Shown here in pieces: positions 57,613 through 64,000 of a DNA stretch of 64,000 nt. The translations under genes were made by a program, and so were the position numbers. The stretch comes from Massilia sp. KIM. GTDB taxonomy: Bacteria > Pseudomonadota > Gammaproteobacteria > Burkholderiales > Burkholderiaceae_D. A model generated the notes under the pieces. The model was not told the origin of the DNA, did not search any database, and was given only the letters and a program-made list of their open reading frames with translations. Numbering within the stretch: the first letter of the stretch is position 1; the number at the start of each line of letters is the position of its first letter. The stretch spans positions 744,001 through 808,000 of the forward strand of contig NZ_MVAD01000001.1 of assembly GCF_002007115.1 (NCBI RefSeq), in the 5' to 3' direction.

Positions 57613-58146
57613 ATGTCCACTCGAATTGAAATCCGCAAGGCAGTCCCTGCCGACGCGCCTGCCGCCTGCTCCCTGCTGCGCCGTTCCATCGAGGAATGCC
57701 GCCAGGACGACCACGGGAACTGCCCCCAGGTCCTGGGTTCCTGGCTCGGCAACAAGACCCCGTCCACCGTGTCCGCCTGGTTTTCCACGCCCAGCAATTT
57801 CGCCCTGGTCGCCGAGAGCGAGGGGCAGCTGGTCGGGATGGCCCTGCTGACCCAGGCCGGCAAGGTCGCCCTCTGCTACGTGCTGCCCGAAGCGCTGCGC
57901 TGTGGCGTCGGCCGCGCCCTGCTGGGCGCGCTCGAGGACCAGGCGCGCGCCTGGAGCATCGGCAAGCTCTATCTGCACAGCCCGGCGGGCGCCAGCAGCT
58001 TCTTCGAGCGCCATGGCTACCTGAACGCCGGTAAGGAAAAGTCCTGCTTCGGCCTCGAATGCGACCTGCTCTGGAAACGCATGGACGGCGCCTGCGAGGC
58101 CGAGGCCGGGGGCGCGCGCAAGCGTTTTTGCAACTGCAGCGGCTAA
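57613..58146 (+). CDS. GNAT-family N-acetyltransferase
   Basis: A 177-residue acetyltransferase. N-terminal IEIRKAVPADAPAACSLLRR, core NFALVAESEGQLVGMALL, the acetyl-CoA loop VLPEALRCGVGRALLGALED and the C-terminal LYLHSPAGASSFFERHGYLN are typical of the fold. The ATG at 57613 is preferred over TTG at 57610. The loop reads RCGVGRALL, close to the Q/R-x-x-G-x-G/A pattern. The C-terminus ends in Arg/Lys- and Cys-rich GARKRFCNCSG, which is unusual. Substrate unknown. Confidence 0.87.
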   Translation: MSTRIEIRKAVPADAPAACSLLRRSIEECRQDDHGNCPQVLGSWLGNKTPSTVSAWFSTPSNFALVAESEGQLVGMALLTQAGKVALCYVLPEALRCGVGRALLGALEDQARAWSIGKLYLHSPAGASSFFERHGYLNAGKEKSCFGLECDLLWKRMDGACEAEAGGARKRFCNCSG

Positions 58147-58216
58147 GCACCTTCATTGCGCTGTTGCGCGCCTCTTCCTTGCGCTATAGTACGCGTCTCG
58201 CAAAGTTGAGTTCCTT

Positions 58217-58840
58217 ATGGTTTCACGTAGAGATTTCCTTCAGCAGGGCGCCAGCTTGTGCGCCCTGGGCGCCGTCGGCGCTCCCCTGGTCGCCAGCGCG
58301 CAAACCACCGACCTGAGTCCGCCGCCCGACCTGTTCGACGCGCAGCTGCTCGACATCGACTTCTGGCTCAAGCCGCGCACCCTGTCCCTGGTGCGCCCGG
58401 CCAGCGGCGAGCGCGCCAATGTCCTGTACTGGAAGGACGGCGAAGTGATCGATTCCGCCTACCAGGAGCTGTGCCACATCCTGCGCGACGTCAATGGCCG
58501 CGAAACCGCGCCGATCGATCCCAAGCTGCTCGAAATGCTGTGGGGCACCCAGGCCTTCATCGCCCGCTATGGCATGAACCAGCCGCTCGAGATCCTGTCC
58601 GGCTACCGCACGGAAGCCTCGAACAAGCGCCTGATCGAGGAAGGCATTCCGGCCGCCCGCAAGTCCCTGCACATGCTGGGCAAGGCGGCCGACATCCGGA
58701 TCGGCAGCCTGAGCGAGGAAGTGCTGGGCGGCCTGATCCGCAGCTTCCGCCAGGGCGGGGTCGGCTACTACTACCGCAACGGCCCCAAGGGCGGCTGGAT
58801 CCACGCCGACACGGGCCTGCAGCGGACCTGGAAGGGTTAA
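58217..58840 (+). CDS. YcbK/MepK-like murein endopeptidase (DUF882), Tat-exported
   Basis: A 207-residue protein with a twin-arginine signal (MVSRRDFLQQGASLCALGAV...). The M15-type zinc site appears as SLHMLGKAADIRI (H-x6-D) and WIHADTG. EILSGYRTEASNKRLIEEGI is the family core. E. coli MepK cuts 3-3 cross-links of peptidoglycan; that role is likely here. A TATAGT -10-like hexamer at 58185-58190 suggests a promoter just upstream. It lies 70 bases after the GNAT gene. Confidence 0.88.
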   Translation: MVSRRDFLQQGASLCALGAVGAPLVASAQTTDLSPPPDLFDAQLLDIDFWLKPRTLSLVRPASGERANVLYWKDGEVIDSAYQELCHILRDVNGRETAPIDPKLLEMLWGTQAFIARYGMNQPLEILSGYRTEASNKRLIEEGIPAARKSLHMLGKAADIRIGSLSEEVLGGLIRSFRQGGVGYYYRNGPKGGWIHADTGLQRTWKG

Positions 58841-58900
58841 GCCATCCTTAACGACCCGTGCGAGCGGCTTGGAGCGCTTGCTATAGTATAGGTTGTCATG

Positions 58901-58940
58901 GCCGGGGCGGGCATGCCCCGGCTGATCATGTCTTTTTTTT
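58901..58940 (+). promoter_or_regulatory. Leader hairpin with T-run before the DUF378 gene
   Basis: GCCGGGGC-gggcat-GCCCCGGC (58901-58922) is followed after ten bases by eight Ts (58933-58940), then directly by AAGGAGG and the ATG at 58953. It may terminate the upstream transcript, act as an attenuator, or shield the leader. An AT-rich TATAGTATA lies just before it (58882-58890), so a promoter upstream of the hairpin is plausible. Confidence 0.5.
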
Positions 58941-58952
58941 AAGGAGGCTGAG

Positions 58953-59246
58953 ATGGCAACGATGAACGCACCCACCATGGACCGCAGGGTCACCGGCGAA
59001 CGCCGTGTATCCACGCGCCTGCATCAACGCTCCGCCATGTCCGCGCTGGACTACCTGGCGATGGCGCTCCTGATCATCGGTGGCCTCAACTGGGGCATGG
59101 TCGGCCTGTTCGACGTCGACATGGTCGCGACCCTGTTCGGTCCGGGCAGCGCCCTGACCCGGGTGGTGTATGTCCTGGTCGGCGTGGCCGCCCTGTACTC
59201 GGTCTACACCACCGCCAAGATGGCCGGCAGCAAGCGCTCCCGATAG
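58953..59246 (+). CDS. DUF378 small membrane protein
   Basis: A 97-residue protein with an N-terminal polar region (MATMNAPTMDRRVTGERRVS) and a DUF378 domain: first membrane helix LDYLAMALLIIGGLNWGMVG, then LFDVDMVATLFGPGS and a second helix RVVYVLVGVAALYSVYTTAK. The GGLNWG signature is diagnostic. DUF378 proteins are of unknown function, often general-stress linked. Very strong ribosome site AAGGAGG. Confidence 0.88.
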   Translation: MATMNAPTMDRRVTGERRVSTRLHQRSAMSALDYLAMALLIIGGLNWGMVGLFDVDMVATLFGPGSALTRVVYVLVGVAALYSVYTTAKMAGSKRSR

Positions 59247-59250
59247 CGCG

Positions 59251-59712
59251 ATGCGGGTCGGGCTGATTTCCGACACGCATGGCTTGCTGCGCCCGCAGGC
59301 GCTCGCCGCCCTGCGGGGCAGCGGGCACCTGATCCACGCCGGCGACATCACCGGCCCCGAGATCCTCGCGCCGCTGCGCGCGCTGGCGCCCCTCACCGTC
59401 GTGCGCGGCAACAACGACCGCGGCGCCTGGGCCCAGGACCTGCCCGCGACCGCGCGCCTGGAGCTGGACGGCGTCGCCATCCTCGTCATCCACGACCTCA
59501 AGGAGCTCGACCTCGATCCGGCCGCGCAGGGCCTGCGCGTGGTGGTGTACGGGCATTCGCATAAGCCGTCCTGCGTGGAACGCGGCGGCGTGCTGTTCGT
59601 GAACCCGGGCAGCGCCGGTCCGCGCCGCTTTTCGCTGCCGGTCTCGGTCGGCGAACTCAGGATCGAGCAGGGCCGGGTCCAGGCGCGGATAGTCACCCTC
59701 GACCTGGGCTAG
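59251..59712 (+). CDS. YfcE/MJ0936-type metallophosphoesterase
   Basis: A 153-residue phosphodiesterase of the calcineurin-like superfamily. Metal-binding motifs are GLISDTHG, LIHAGDITG, VRGNNDRG, VIHD and GHSHKPS, in the usual order. It starts 4 bases after the DUF378 stop and may be cotranscribed. Family members hydrolyse phosphodiesters such as bis-p-nitrophenyl phosphate in vitro; physiological substrate unknown. Ends with NPGSAGPRRF, typical for the family. Confidence 0.92.
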   Translation: MRVGLISDTHGLLRPQALAALRGSGHLIHAGDITGPEILAPLRALAPLTVVRGNNDRGAWAQDLPATARLELDGVAILVIHDLKELDLDPAAQGLRVVVYGHSHKPSCVERGGVLFVNPGSAGPRRFSLPVSVGELRIEQGRVQARIVTLDLG

Positions 59713-59752
59713 GCGGTTAGAATAGCGGCCACGATCAAGATTGCCGCAGCTG

Positions 59753-60157
59753 ATGAGCACCCCTCCCGACGCCACTCCCCGTTTCAAACCCCGCCCCTGG
59801 ACTCCCCTCGAGACGCCGCAGGACGTCGAACTCTGGATCGACGAGCACAACCGCGCCATGCAGGAACTGATCCGGCCGCAGGAAACCGGGGTCGGCATCT
59901 GCTTCACCCTGGGCGAGGGCGGCAATGTCTATATGCAGACCACGGCCGACGCCGTTGTCCTCGACGTCGAGCCGGAGGCGGCCTGGATCGCGCCGCTGAT
60001 CTCGGCCGCCACCGGGGCCGAGTCGCCGCGCGGCCAGATCTGGGTGCTGACCGACGACAAGCTGGTCCAGCTCATCCTCGGCCTGTCGATCCTGGTCGAG
60101 AGCACCACCCTGGTGACGGGCCACCACTTCGGGTCGCAGGGCCGGCGCAGCTGGTAA
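59753..60157 (+). CDS. Hypothetical protein (134 aa)
   Basis: A 134-residue protein, start ATG 59753 (MSTPPDATPRFKPRPWTPLE); a TTG four codons upstream is possible. It has a Pro-rich N-terminus, a helical segment (DVELWIDEHNRAMQELI) and an alternating strand/hydrophobic region (ADAVVLDVEPEAAWIAPLI, DDKLVQLILGLSILVESTTL). No family recognised. Codon use and spacing from its upstream neighbour support a real gene. No signal peptide. Confidence 0.65.
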   Translation: MSTPPDATPRFKPRPWTPLETPQDVELWIDEHNRAMQELIRPQETGVGICFTLGEGGNVYMQTTADAVVLDVEPEAAWIAPLISAATGAESPRGQIWVLTDDKLVQLILGLSILVESTTLVTGHHFGSQGRRSW

Positions 60158-60176
60158 GCCGGCCGGCCTTCCCACC

Positions 60177-61130
60177 TCAATAGGGCTTGCCCGACACGTC
60201 CAGGCGGATCTGCCACAGCGCCGCAGCGCCGGTAATGTAAAGCGTCTTGCCGTCCAGGCCGCCGAAGGCGGCATTGGTGACGTTGGCGTCGACCCGGATC
60301 GTGGCCAGTTCCTTCCCCTTGGGCGAGAACACGCGCACGCGCTTGGCGCCGTGCTCGGTGACGTAGAGGTTGCCGTGGCAATCGACCGTCATGCCGTCGC
60401 CGCCCTCGATGCCCTTGACCAGGTCGCGGCCGGCCTGCGGCTGGCCCTTGACGATGGGGTAGGCGCGCAAGGCGCCGTCACTGGCATTCACGTACAGCAC
60501 GTCGCCCTTCGGCGACAGCGCGATCCCGTTCGGATTGGGGCGCGAGCCGTCCACCAGGCTCACCTTGCCGTCCGTGCCGACGCGGTAGATGCCGGTCACC
60601 GGCTGGCCGCCGGGCGCGGCCGCCTTTTGCCAGTCGGGGTCGGTGAAGTAGATGCTGCCGTCGGCGGCGATGGCGATGTCGTTCGGCGAGTTGAACACAT
60701 TGCCTTCGTAGCGCTCGGCCAGCGCGCTGCGCGCCCCGCTGGCGAGCTCGTAGCGCGACAAGGCCTTGTGATTATGCGTCGCGGCCACCAGGCCGCCCTT
60801 GGCGTCGACCGCCAGGCCGTTGCTGCCGCTGTCCTCGATCGCGGTGCTGACGCTGCCGTCCAGGGCCAGCTTACGCACGCGCGAGGGGAAGCCCTTGGAA
60901 AAGGCGAAGTCGGAGAAGTAGAGCGCGTCCTTGATCCAGACCGGTCCCTCGTACAAGCCGGGTTCGCTGCGCGAGGGGGTGACGGCGGCCACCCGCTCGG
61001 CGCTCAGCTCGCCCGAGGGCGGCTTGCCGCAGGAGGCGGCCTGGGCGGCGCCGGCGGCGGCCAGCAAAGCCAGCAGGCTCAGCGAAACCTGGCGGGCAGG
61101 GGTGGAAAGGGCGGGCAGAAATCGGCTCAT
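60177..61130 (-). CDS. SMP-30/gluconolactonase-family protein, exported
   Basis: A 317-residue six-bladed beta-propeller of the SMP-30 lactonase family. An N-terminal signal peptide (SLSLLALLAAAGAAQAASC) suggests periplasmic or lipobox-free export. Family motifs: GPVWIKDALYFSDF, SNGLAVDAKGGLVAATHNH, NSPNDIAIAADGSIYFTDPD, NPNGIALSPKGDVLYV and DGMTVDCHGNLYVTEHG; the calcium-binding Glu/Asn/Asp positions are kept. I set the start at 61130 (MSRFLPALST). It is divergent from a GFOR-like sugar oxidoreductase; together they could make and hydrolyse a sugar lactone in the periplasm. Confidence 0.88.
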   Translation of the reverse strand: MSRFLPALSTPARQVSLSLLALLAAAGAAQAASCGKPPSGELSAERVAAVTPSRSEPGLYEGPVWIKDALYFSDFAFSKGFPSRVRKLALDGSVSTAIEDSGSNGLAVDAKGGLVAATHNHKALSRYELASGARSALAERYEGNVFNSPNDIAIAADGSIYFTDPDWQKAAAPGGQPVTGIYRVGTDGKVSLVDGSRPNPNGIALSPKGDVLYVNASDGALRAYPIVKGQPQAGRDLVKGIEGGDGMTVDCHGNLYVTEHGAKRVRVFSPKGKELATIRVDANVTNAAFGGLDGKTLYITGAAALWQIRLDVSGKPY

Positions 61131-61282
61131 CGGGGGTCTCCGTGGTGTAGTGGCGGGCAGCACGCGCGCGTCGTTTGATAACGCTACCATTTGTCTGGAA
61201 ACGATTGTATCCTTGTTAAGCTCCGGAAGGAAATGCTGCCGGTGCGCGGACACGATAACGAATCGAATAACAGGAGATAGGC

Positions 61283-62383
61283 ATGATTGATCTGAATCGG
61301 CGCAACGTCGTCCTGGCTGCCGGCGGGGCGCTGGCGGCAGGTGCGGTGGGCGCTCCCGTGTGGGCACAGAATCCGGGGCGCAAGCTGGGCTACGCCATCG
61401 TCGGCCTGGGCGGCTATGGACTGGGCGTGATCATCCCCCAGTTCAAGGATTGCCAGCACAGCCGCCTGGTGGCCCTGGTCAGCGGCGACGCGGCCAAGGC
61501 CAAGCGGGTGGCGGCCGAGTACGGCGTCCCCGAGAAGAACATCTACAACTACCAGAACTACGACAGCATCCGCGACAATCCGGACATCGACATCGTCTAT
61601 GTCTGCCTGCCGGTATCGATGCACGCCGAGTACACGATCCGCGCTGCCAAGGCGGGCAAGCACGTGCTGTGCGAAAAGCCGATGGCCATGAATTCGGCCG
61701 AATGCGAGGCCATGATCGCCGCCTGCAAGCAGGCCGGCAAGAAGCTGATGATCGGTTATCGCTGCCATTTCGAGCCTTTCAACCTGGAGGCGATCCGCCG
61801 CGCGCGCGCCGGCGAGATCGGCAAGCTGCGCTATTTCCGTTCCGAGCACGGTTTCAACTTCAGCAACCCCAATGCCTGGCGCCTGAAGAAGGCGATGTCG
61901 GGTGGCGGTTCGATGATGGACATCGGCATCTATGCGCTGCAGGCGGCGCGCTACATGACGGGCGAGGAGCCGGTGGCGCTGTATGCCAAGGAGACCACCG
62001 ACAGGTCCGACCCGCGCTTCCGCGAGGTCGAGGACATGATCGACTTCCAGCTCGAGTTTCCGTCGGGGGTGATTGGGTCCTGCATGTCGATGTACAGCGC
62101 CAACCAGAACCACATCCTGCTGATGGGCGACAAGGGCCGCATCGAGATGGAGCCGGGCACGGCCTACAAGGGCAACCGGCTGTGGGTGGGCAAGGGGCGC
62201 GAGACCGAGATCACGCCCAAGGACGTGGGCGCCAACCAATTCGCGCGCCAGCTCGATCACCTGTCCGAGTGCGTGCTACAGAACCGCGAGCCGATCGTGC
62301 CGGGGGAGGAGGGGCTGCGCGACATCCGCATCATCGAGGCGGTGTACCGCTCGGCGCGGGAGAAGCGGCGGATTACGCTCTAG
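61283..62383 (+). CDS. Gfo/Idh/MocA-family oxidoreductase with Tat signal (GFOR-like)
   Basis: A 366-residue NAD(P)-dependent sugar oxidoreductase resembling glucose-fructose oxidoreductase. A twin-arginine-type leader (LNRRNVVLAAGGALAAGAVG) ends at an AxA-like site (PVWAQ). The Rossmann motif is YAIVGLGGYGLGVI; the catalytic Lys is in VLCEKPMAM; the Tyr/Asp region is MDIGIYALQAARYM. GFOR enzymes carry tightly bound NADP and work in the periplasm, converting glucose plus fructose to gluconolactone and sorbitol. Divergent partner is a lactonase-type protein. Complete; followed by a 487-base repeat region. Confidence 0.9.
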   Translation: MIDLNRRNVVLAAGGALAAGAVGAPVWAQNPGRKLGYAIVGLGGYGLGVIIPQFKDCQHSRLVALVSGDAAKAKRVAAEYGVPEKNIYNYQNYDSIRDNPDIDIVYVCLPVSMHAEYTIRAAKAGKHVLCEKPMAMNSAECEAMIAACKQAGKKLMIGYRCHFEPFNLEAIRRARAGEIGKLRYFRSEHGFNFSNPNAWRLKKAMSGGGSMMDIGIYALQAARYMTGEEPVALYAKETTDRSDPRFREVEDMIDFQLEFPSGVIGSCMSMYSANQNHILLMGDKGRIEMEPGTAYKGNRLWVGKGRETEITPKDVGANQFARQLDHLSECVLQNREPIVPGEEGLRDIRIIEAVYRSAREKRRITL

Positions 62384-62390
62384 TCCCACC

Positions 62391-62468
62391 GTCGCCCCCG
62401 CACTAACCCCTAGCCCCCGCAGTAACCCCGTCGCCCCCGCACTAACCCCTAGCCCCCGCAGTAACCCC
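62391..62468. repeat. Two perfect 39-bp tandem repeats
   Basis: The unit 62391-62429 is repeated exactly at 62430-62468, and a third partial copy begins at 62469 where it becomes the left arm of the palindrome. Each unit begins GTCGCCCCCGC, the edge sequence of the palindrome arm, and contains an internal near-repeat of 19-20 bases (GCCCCCGCA(C/G)TAACCCC). Confidence 0.95.
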
Positions 62469-62553
62469 GTCGCCCCCGCGAAGGCGGGGGCCCAAGTTTG
62501 ATCCGCTGCCGATACGCATGCAGAACTTGGGCCCCCGCCTTCGCGGGGGCGAC
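62469..62553. repeat. REP/BIME-like palindromic element
   Basis: Perfect 30-base arms (62469-62498 and 62524-62553) around a 25-base spacer. Each arm folds into GCCCCCGC-gaa-GGCGGGGGC with outer GTC and CCAAG, the same plan as the element at 31592-31696 but with different stem bases that remain paired. Confidence 0.9.
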
Positions 62554-62750
62554 GTTGTAGGTGGGCAGGGGCGACGTTGTAGGTGGGCGGGGGCGGCGCT
62601 ATAGGTGGGCGGGGACGACGTTATAGGTTGGCGGGGGCGACGTTATAGGTGGGCGGGGACGACGTTATAGGTGGGCAGGGACGACGTTCTAGGTGGGCGG
62701 GGGCGACGTCGTTGGTTGACGGGGGCGACGCGGTTGGTGGGCGGGCGACC
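62545..62750. repeat. 22-bp tandem repeat array (nine units plus a partial)
   Basis: Units of exactly 22 bases start at 62545, 62567, 62589, 62611, 62633, 62655, 62677, 62699 and 62721, with an 8-base remnant at 62743. The consensus is GGGGGCGACGTTATAGGTGG plus GC; the first unit overlaps the right palindrome arm and the last two are the most diverged. Confidence 0.95.
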
Positions 62751-62870
62751 TTCTTGGCATGCGGACGCCGTCAACCGTCATGTGCATGGACCACGCCCGT
62801 TCCGGAACCCTATGCACCCCCACCCGTTTTCGGTTATAAAGTCAGCTCGATTGTTGTACGGAGTAAAGTG

Positions 62871-63683
62871 ATGGGCAAGTGGAACACAGCGGGACGGCGC
62901 GCCGCCCTGACCCTGGGACTGGTGGCCGGCCTCAGCCTGTTGAGCGCGCCGGGCGCCATGGCGGCCGAGCTGCTGGCGCAAGCCAAGGCGCGCGGCACCC
63001 TGCGCATCGCGATGGAAGGCACCTATCCTCCGTTTAACTTCAAGGATCCCAAGACCGGCCAGCTGGCCGGCTACGACGTCGACGTCGCGCGCCTGGTCGC
63101 CGGCAAACTGGGCCTGAAACCCGAATTCGTGACCACCGAGTGGGCCGCCATCCTGGCCGGCCTGGCGGCCGGCAAGTACGACGTGATCGTCAGCCAGGTC
63201 GGCATCACCCCCAAGCGCGAGCAGGCCTTCGATTTCTCGGCGCCCTATACCTATTCCAGCCCCCAGCTCATCGTGCGCAAGAACGAGCGCGCCACCTATG
63301 CCAGCCTGGACGACCTCAAGGGCCGCAAGCTCGGCGTGGGGCAGGGCAGCGTGTTCGAGCAGCAGGCCAAGGCCGTGCCCGGGATCGAGGTGAAGAGCTA
63401 TCCGGCCGCGCCCGAGAACTTGCAGGACCTGGCCTTCGGCCGCATCGACGCCGCCCTCAACGACAGCCTGATGGTGGCCTACCTGCTCAAGAATTCCCAG
63501 CTCCCGATCAAGGCCGGCCCACGCGTGGGCGCGGTCGAGCGCATGGGCGTGGCGATGCGTAAGGGGAATCCGCAGTTCAAGGCGGCGGTCGACAAGATCA
63601 TTAACGACGCCCGCGCCGACGGCAGCCTACGCCAGCTGTCGGTGAAGTGGTTCGGCACCGACGCCAGCCAGGTTCCGAAGTGA
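62871..63683 (+). CDS. Polar amino-acid ABC transporter substrate-binding protein
   Basis: A 270-residue periplasmic binding protein of family 3 (cystine/glutamine/lysine-arginine-ornithine type). A signal peptide (RAALTLGLVAGLSLLSAPGA then AMA-A) precedes LLAQAKARGTLRIAMEGTYP and PFNFKDPKTGQLAGYDVDVA, the family 3 signature, then ILAGLAAGKYDVIVSQVGIT and LKGRKLGVGQGS. The pattern resembles cystine binding protein FliY/TcyJ. The ATG at 62871 follows GGAGTAAAG. The next gene overlaps its stop (GTGA). Confidence 0.92.
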   Translation: MGKWNTAGRRAALTLGLVAGLSLLSAPGAMAAELLAQAKARGTLRIAMEGTYPPFNFKDPKTGQLAGYDVDVARLVAGKLGLKPEFVTTEWAAILAGLAAGKYDVIVSQVGITPKREQAFDFSAPYTYSSPQLIVRKNERATYASLDDLKGRKLGVGQGSVFEQQAKAVPGIEVKSYPAAPENLQDLAFGRIDAALNDSLMVAYLLKNSQLPIKAGPRVGAVERMGVAMRKGNPQFKAAVDKIINDARADGSLRQLSVKWFGTDASQVPK

Positions 63684-64000
63684 CCGCGGCCGACGCCGCA
63701 TCCCTGGGCGCCCAGTTCGCCCAGCTGGCTACCCTGTTGCGCGAGGCCGCGCCCGTCATGCTGACCGGCGCCGGCTACACCCTGCTGTTCGCGGTGGCCT
63801 CGATGGTGGGCGGGCTGGCGCTCGGCTTCCCCGTGGCCCTGATGCGCATCGCGCCCTGGCGCCTGCTGCGCGCGCCTGCCAGCCTCTACGTCAGCATCAT
63901 GCGCGGCACGCCGCTGCTGGTGCAGATCTTCGTCATCTACTACGGCCTGCCGACCGTGGGCATCGAGTTCACCCCGGTCACCGCCGGCGTGCTGGCGCTC
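63680..64000 (+). CDS. Amino-acid ABC transporter permease (partial, runs off the right edge)
   Basis: 107 codons of a HisM/GlnP/TcyL-type permease, starting GTG at 63680 which overlaps the binding-protein stop as GTGA. After a polar N-terminus it shows the first membrane helix (MLTGAGYTLLFAVASMVGGL) and the family signature RAPASLYVSIMRGTPLLVQ followed by IFVIYYGLPTVGIEF. The EAA loop that contacts the ATPase lies beyond the window. With the binding protein it forms an uptake system for a polar amino acid, perhaps cystine. Confidence 0.9.
   Translation, partial: MTAADAASLGAQFAQLATLLREAAPVMLTGAGYTLLFAVASMVGGLALGFPVALMRIAPWRLLRAPASLYVSIMRGTPLLVQIFVIYYGLPTVGIEFTPVTAGVLAL

Larger units (their letters stand above)
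62384..62870. other. Non-coding repeat region
   Basis: No gene in these 487 bases. From left to right: a perfect tandem 39-bp repeat, a REP-like palindromic element, nine 22-bp tandem units, then about 120 bases of ordinary sequence with an AT-rich stretch near 62830-62870 that probably holds the promoter of the next operon. Frames reading through the repeats are low-complexity and not genes. Confidence 0.8.

Noticed and set aside
62545..62750. Possible CRISPR array
   Set aside because: The 22-bp units are directly adjacent with no unique spacers, the units vary, and no cas gene is present.
62649..62870. An N-terminal extension of the amino-acid binding protein through the repeat region
   Set aside because: The extension is encoded by 22-bp repeats, lacks a ribosome site, and would bury a clear signal peptide that starts at 62871.

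Overview
The window is chromosomal DNA from a high-GC (roughly 65-70% by eye) betaproteobacterium. Gene content and codon use suggest Oxalobacteraceae, probably the Massilia/Telluria/Duganella group; this is an inference from protein resemblance, since there is no rRNA or tRNA gene here to place it. Genes are densely packed, and many neighbours overlap by 4 bases (ATGA). Two kinds of intergenic palindrome with a shared design are scattered between genes.

The first 2.9 kb differ sharply: AT-richer DNA with a complete tyrosine recombinase and the start of a second, translationally coupled recombinase-like protein. The foreign DNA ends inside pncB (nicotinate phosphoribosyltransferase), leaving only its C-terminal half. 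From about 2.9 kb onward the sequence is ordinary host chromosome.

Layout. 3.4-5.7 kb: a secreted-type MRJP/yellow-like protein overlapping a DNA topoisomerase IB. 5.9-9.3 kb: a Cache-domain hybrid histidine kinase coupled to a class I aminotransferase that lacks the catalytic lysine. 9.4-14.3 kb: a four-gene aryl-CoA operon (fused anthraniloyl/salicylyl-CoA monooxygenase-OYE reductase, enoyl-CoA hydratase, acyl-CoA dehydrogenase, RidA). 14.3-17.4 kb: a small protein and a two-subunit periplasmic molybdenum hydroxylase. 17.5-19.5 kb: a membrane diguanylate cyclase. 19.5-22.8 kb: an operon of phosphoribosyltransferase, SRPBCC protein and erythromycin-esterase-like protein. 22.9-25.6 kb: S-formylglutathione hydrolase, split chromate transporter and small proteins. 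26.0-28.1 kb: a UvrD/Rep-type helicase behind a LexA-like box, flanked by two related DnaA-box repeats. 28.3-31.6 kb: a sirtuin, an HD hydrolase and GlpD.

31.8-37.5 kb: a 1632-residue cytosolic poly-HAMP hybrid kinase with three receivers and a CheR-like partner whose SAM site has decayed. 37.9-38.9 kb: a LuxR-type regulator and a small HTH protein. 39.0-44.2 kb: a prolyl oligopeptidase and a CHASE hybrid kinase with an Hpt domain. 44.3-53.3 kb: recC-recB-recD. 53.3-62.4 kb: a LysR/quinone-reductase pair, PbpG, a sulfate-binding protein, a GNAT enzyme, a YcbK-like protein, DUF378, a phosphodiesterase, and a divergent pair of periplasmic sugar enzymes (SMP-30 lactonase and GFOR-like oxidoreductase). 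After a 487-base region of palindromes and tandem repeats, the window ends in a polar amino-acid ABC transporter operon.

Signal transduction dominates: three large hybrid kinases, a diguanylate cyclase and a LuxR protein. DNA repair (RecBCD, UvrD-like, TopIB) is the second theme. The most unusual items are the recombinase insertion in pncB, the Lys-to-Gln aminotransferase coupled to a sensor kinase, the decayed CheR partner of the poly-HAMP kinase, the duplicated DnaA-box repeats around an SOS-type helicase, and the 22-bp tandem array beside a palindromic element.
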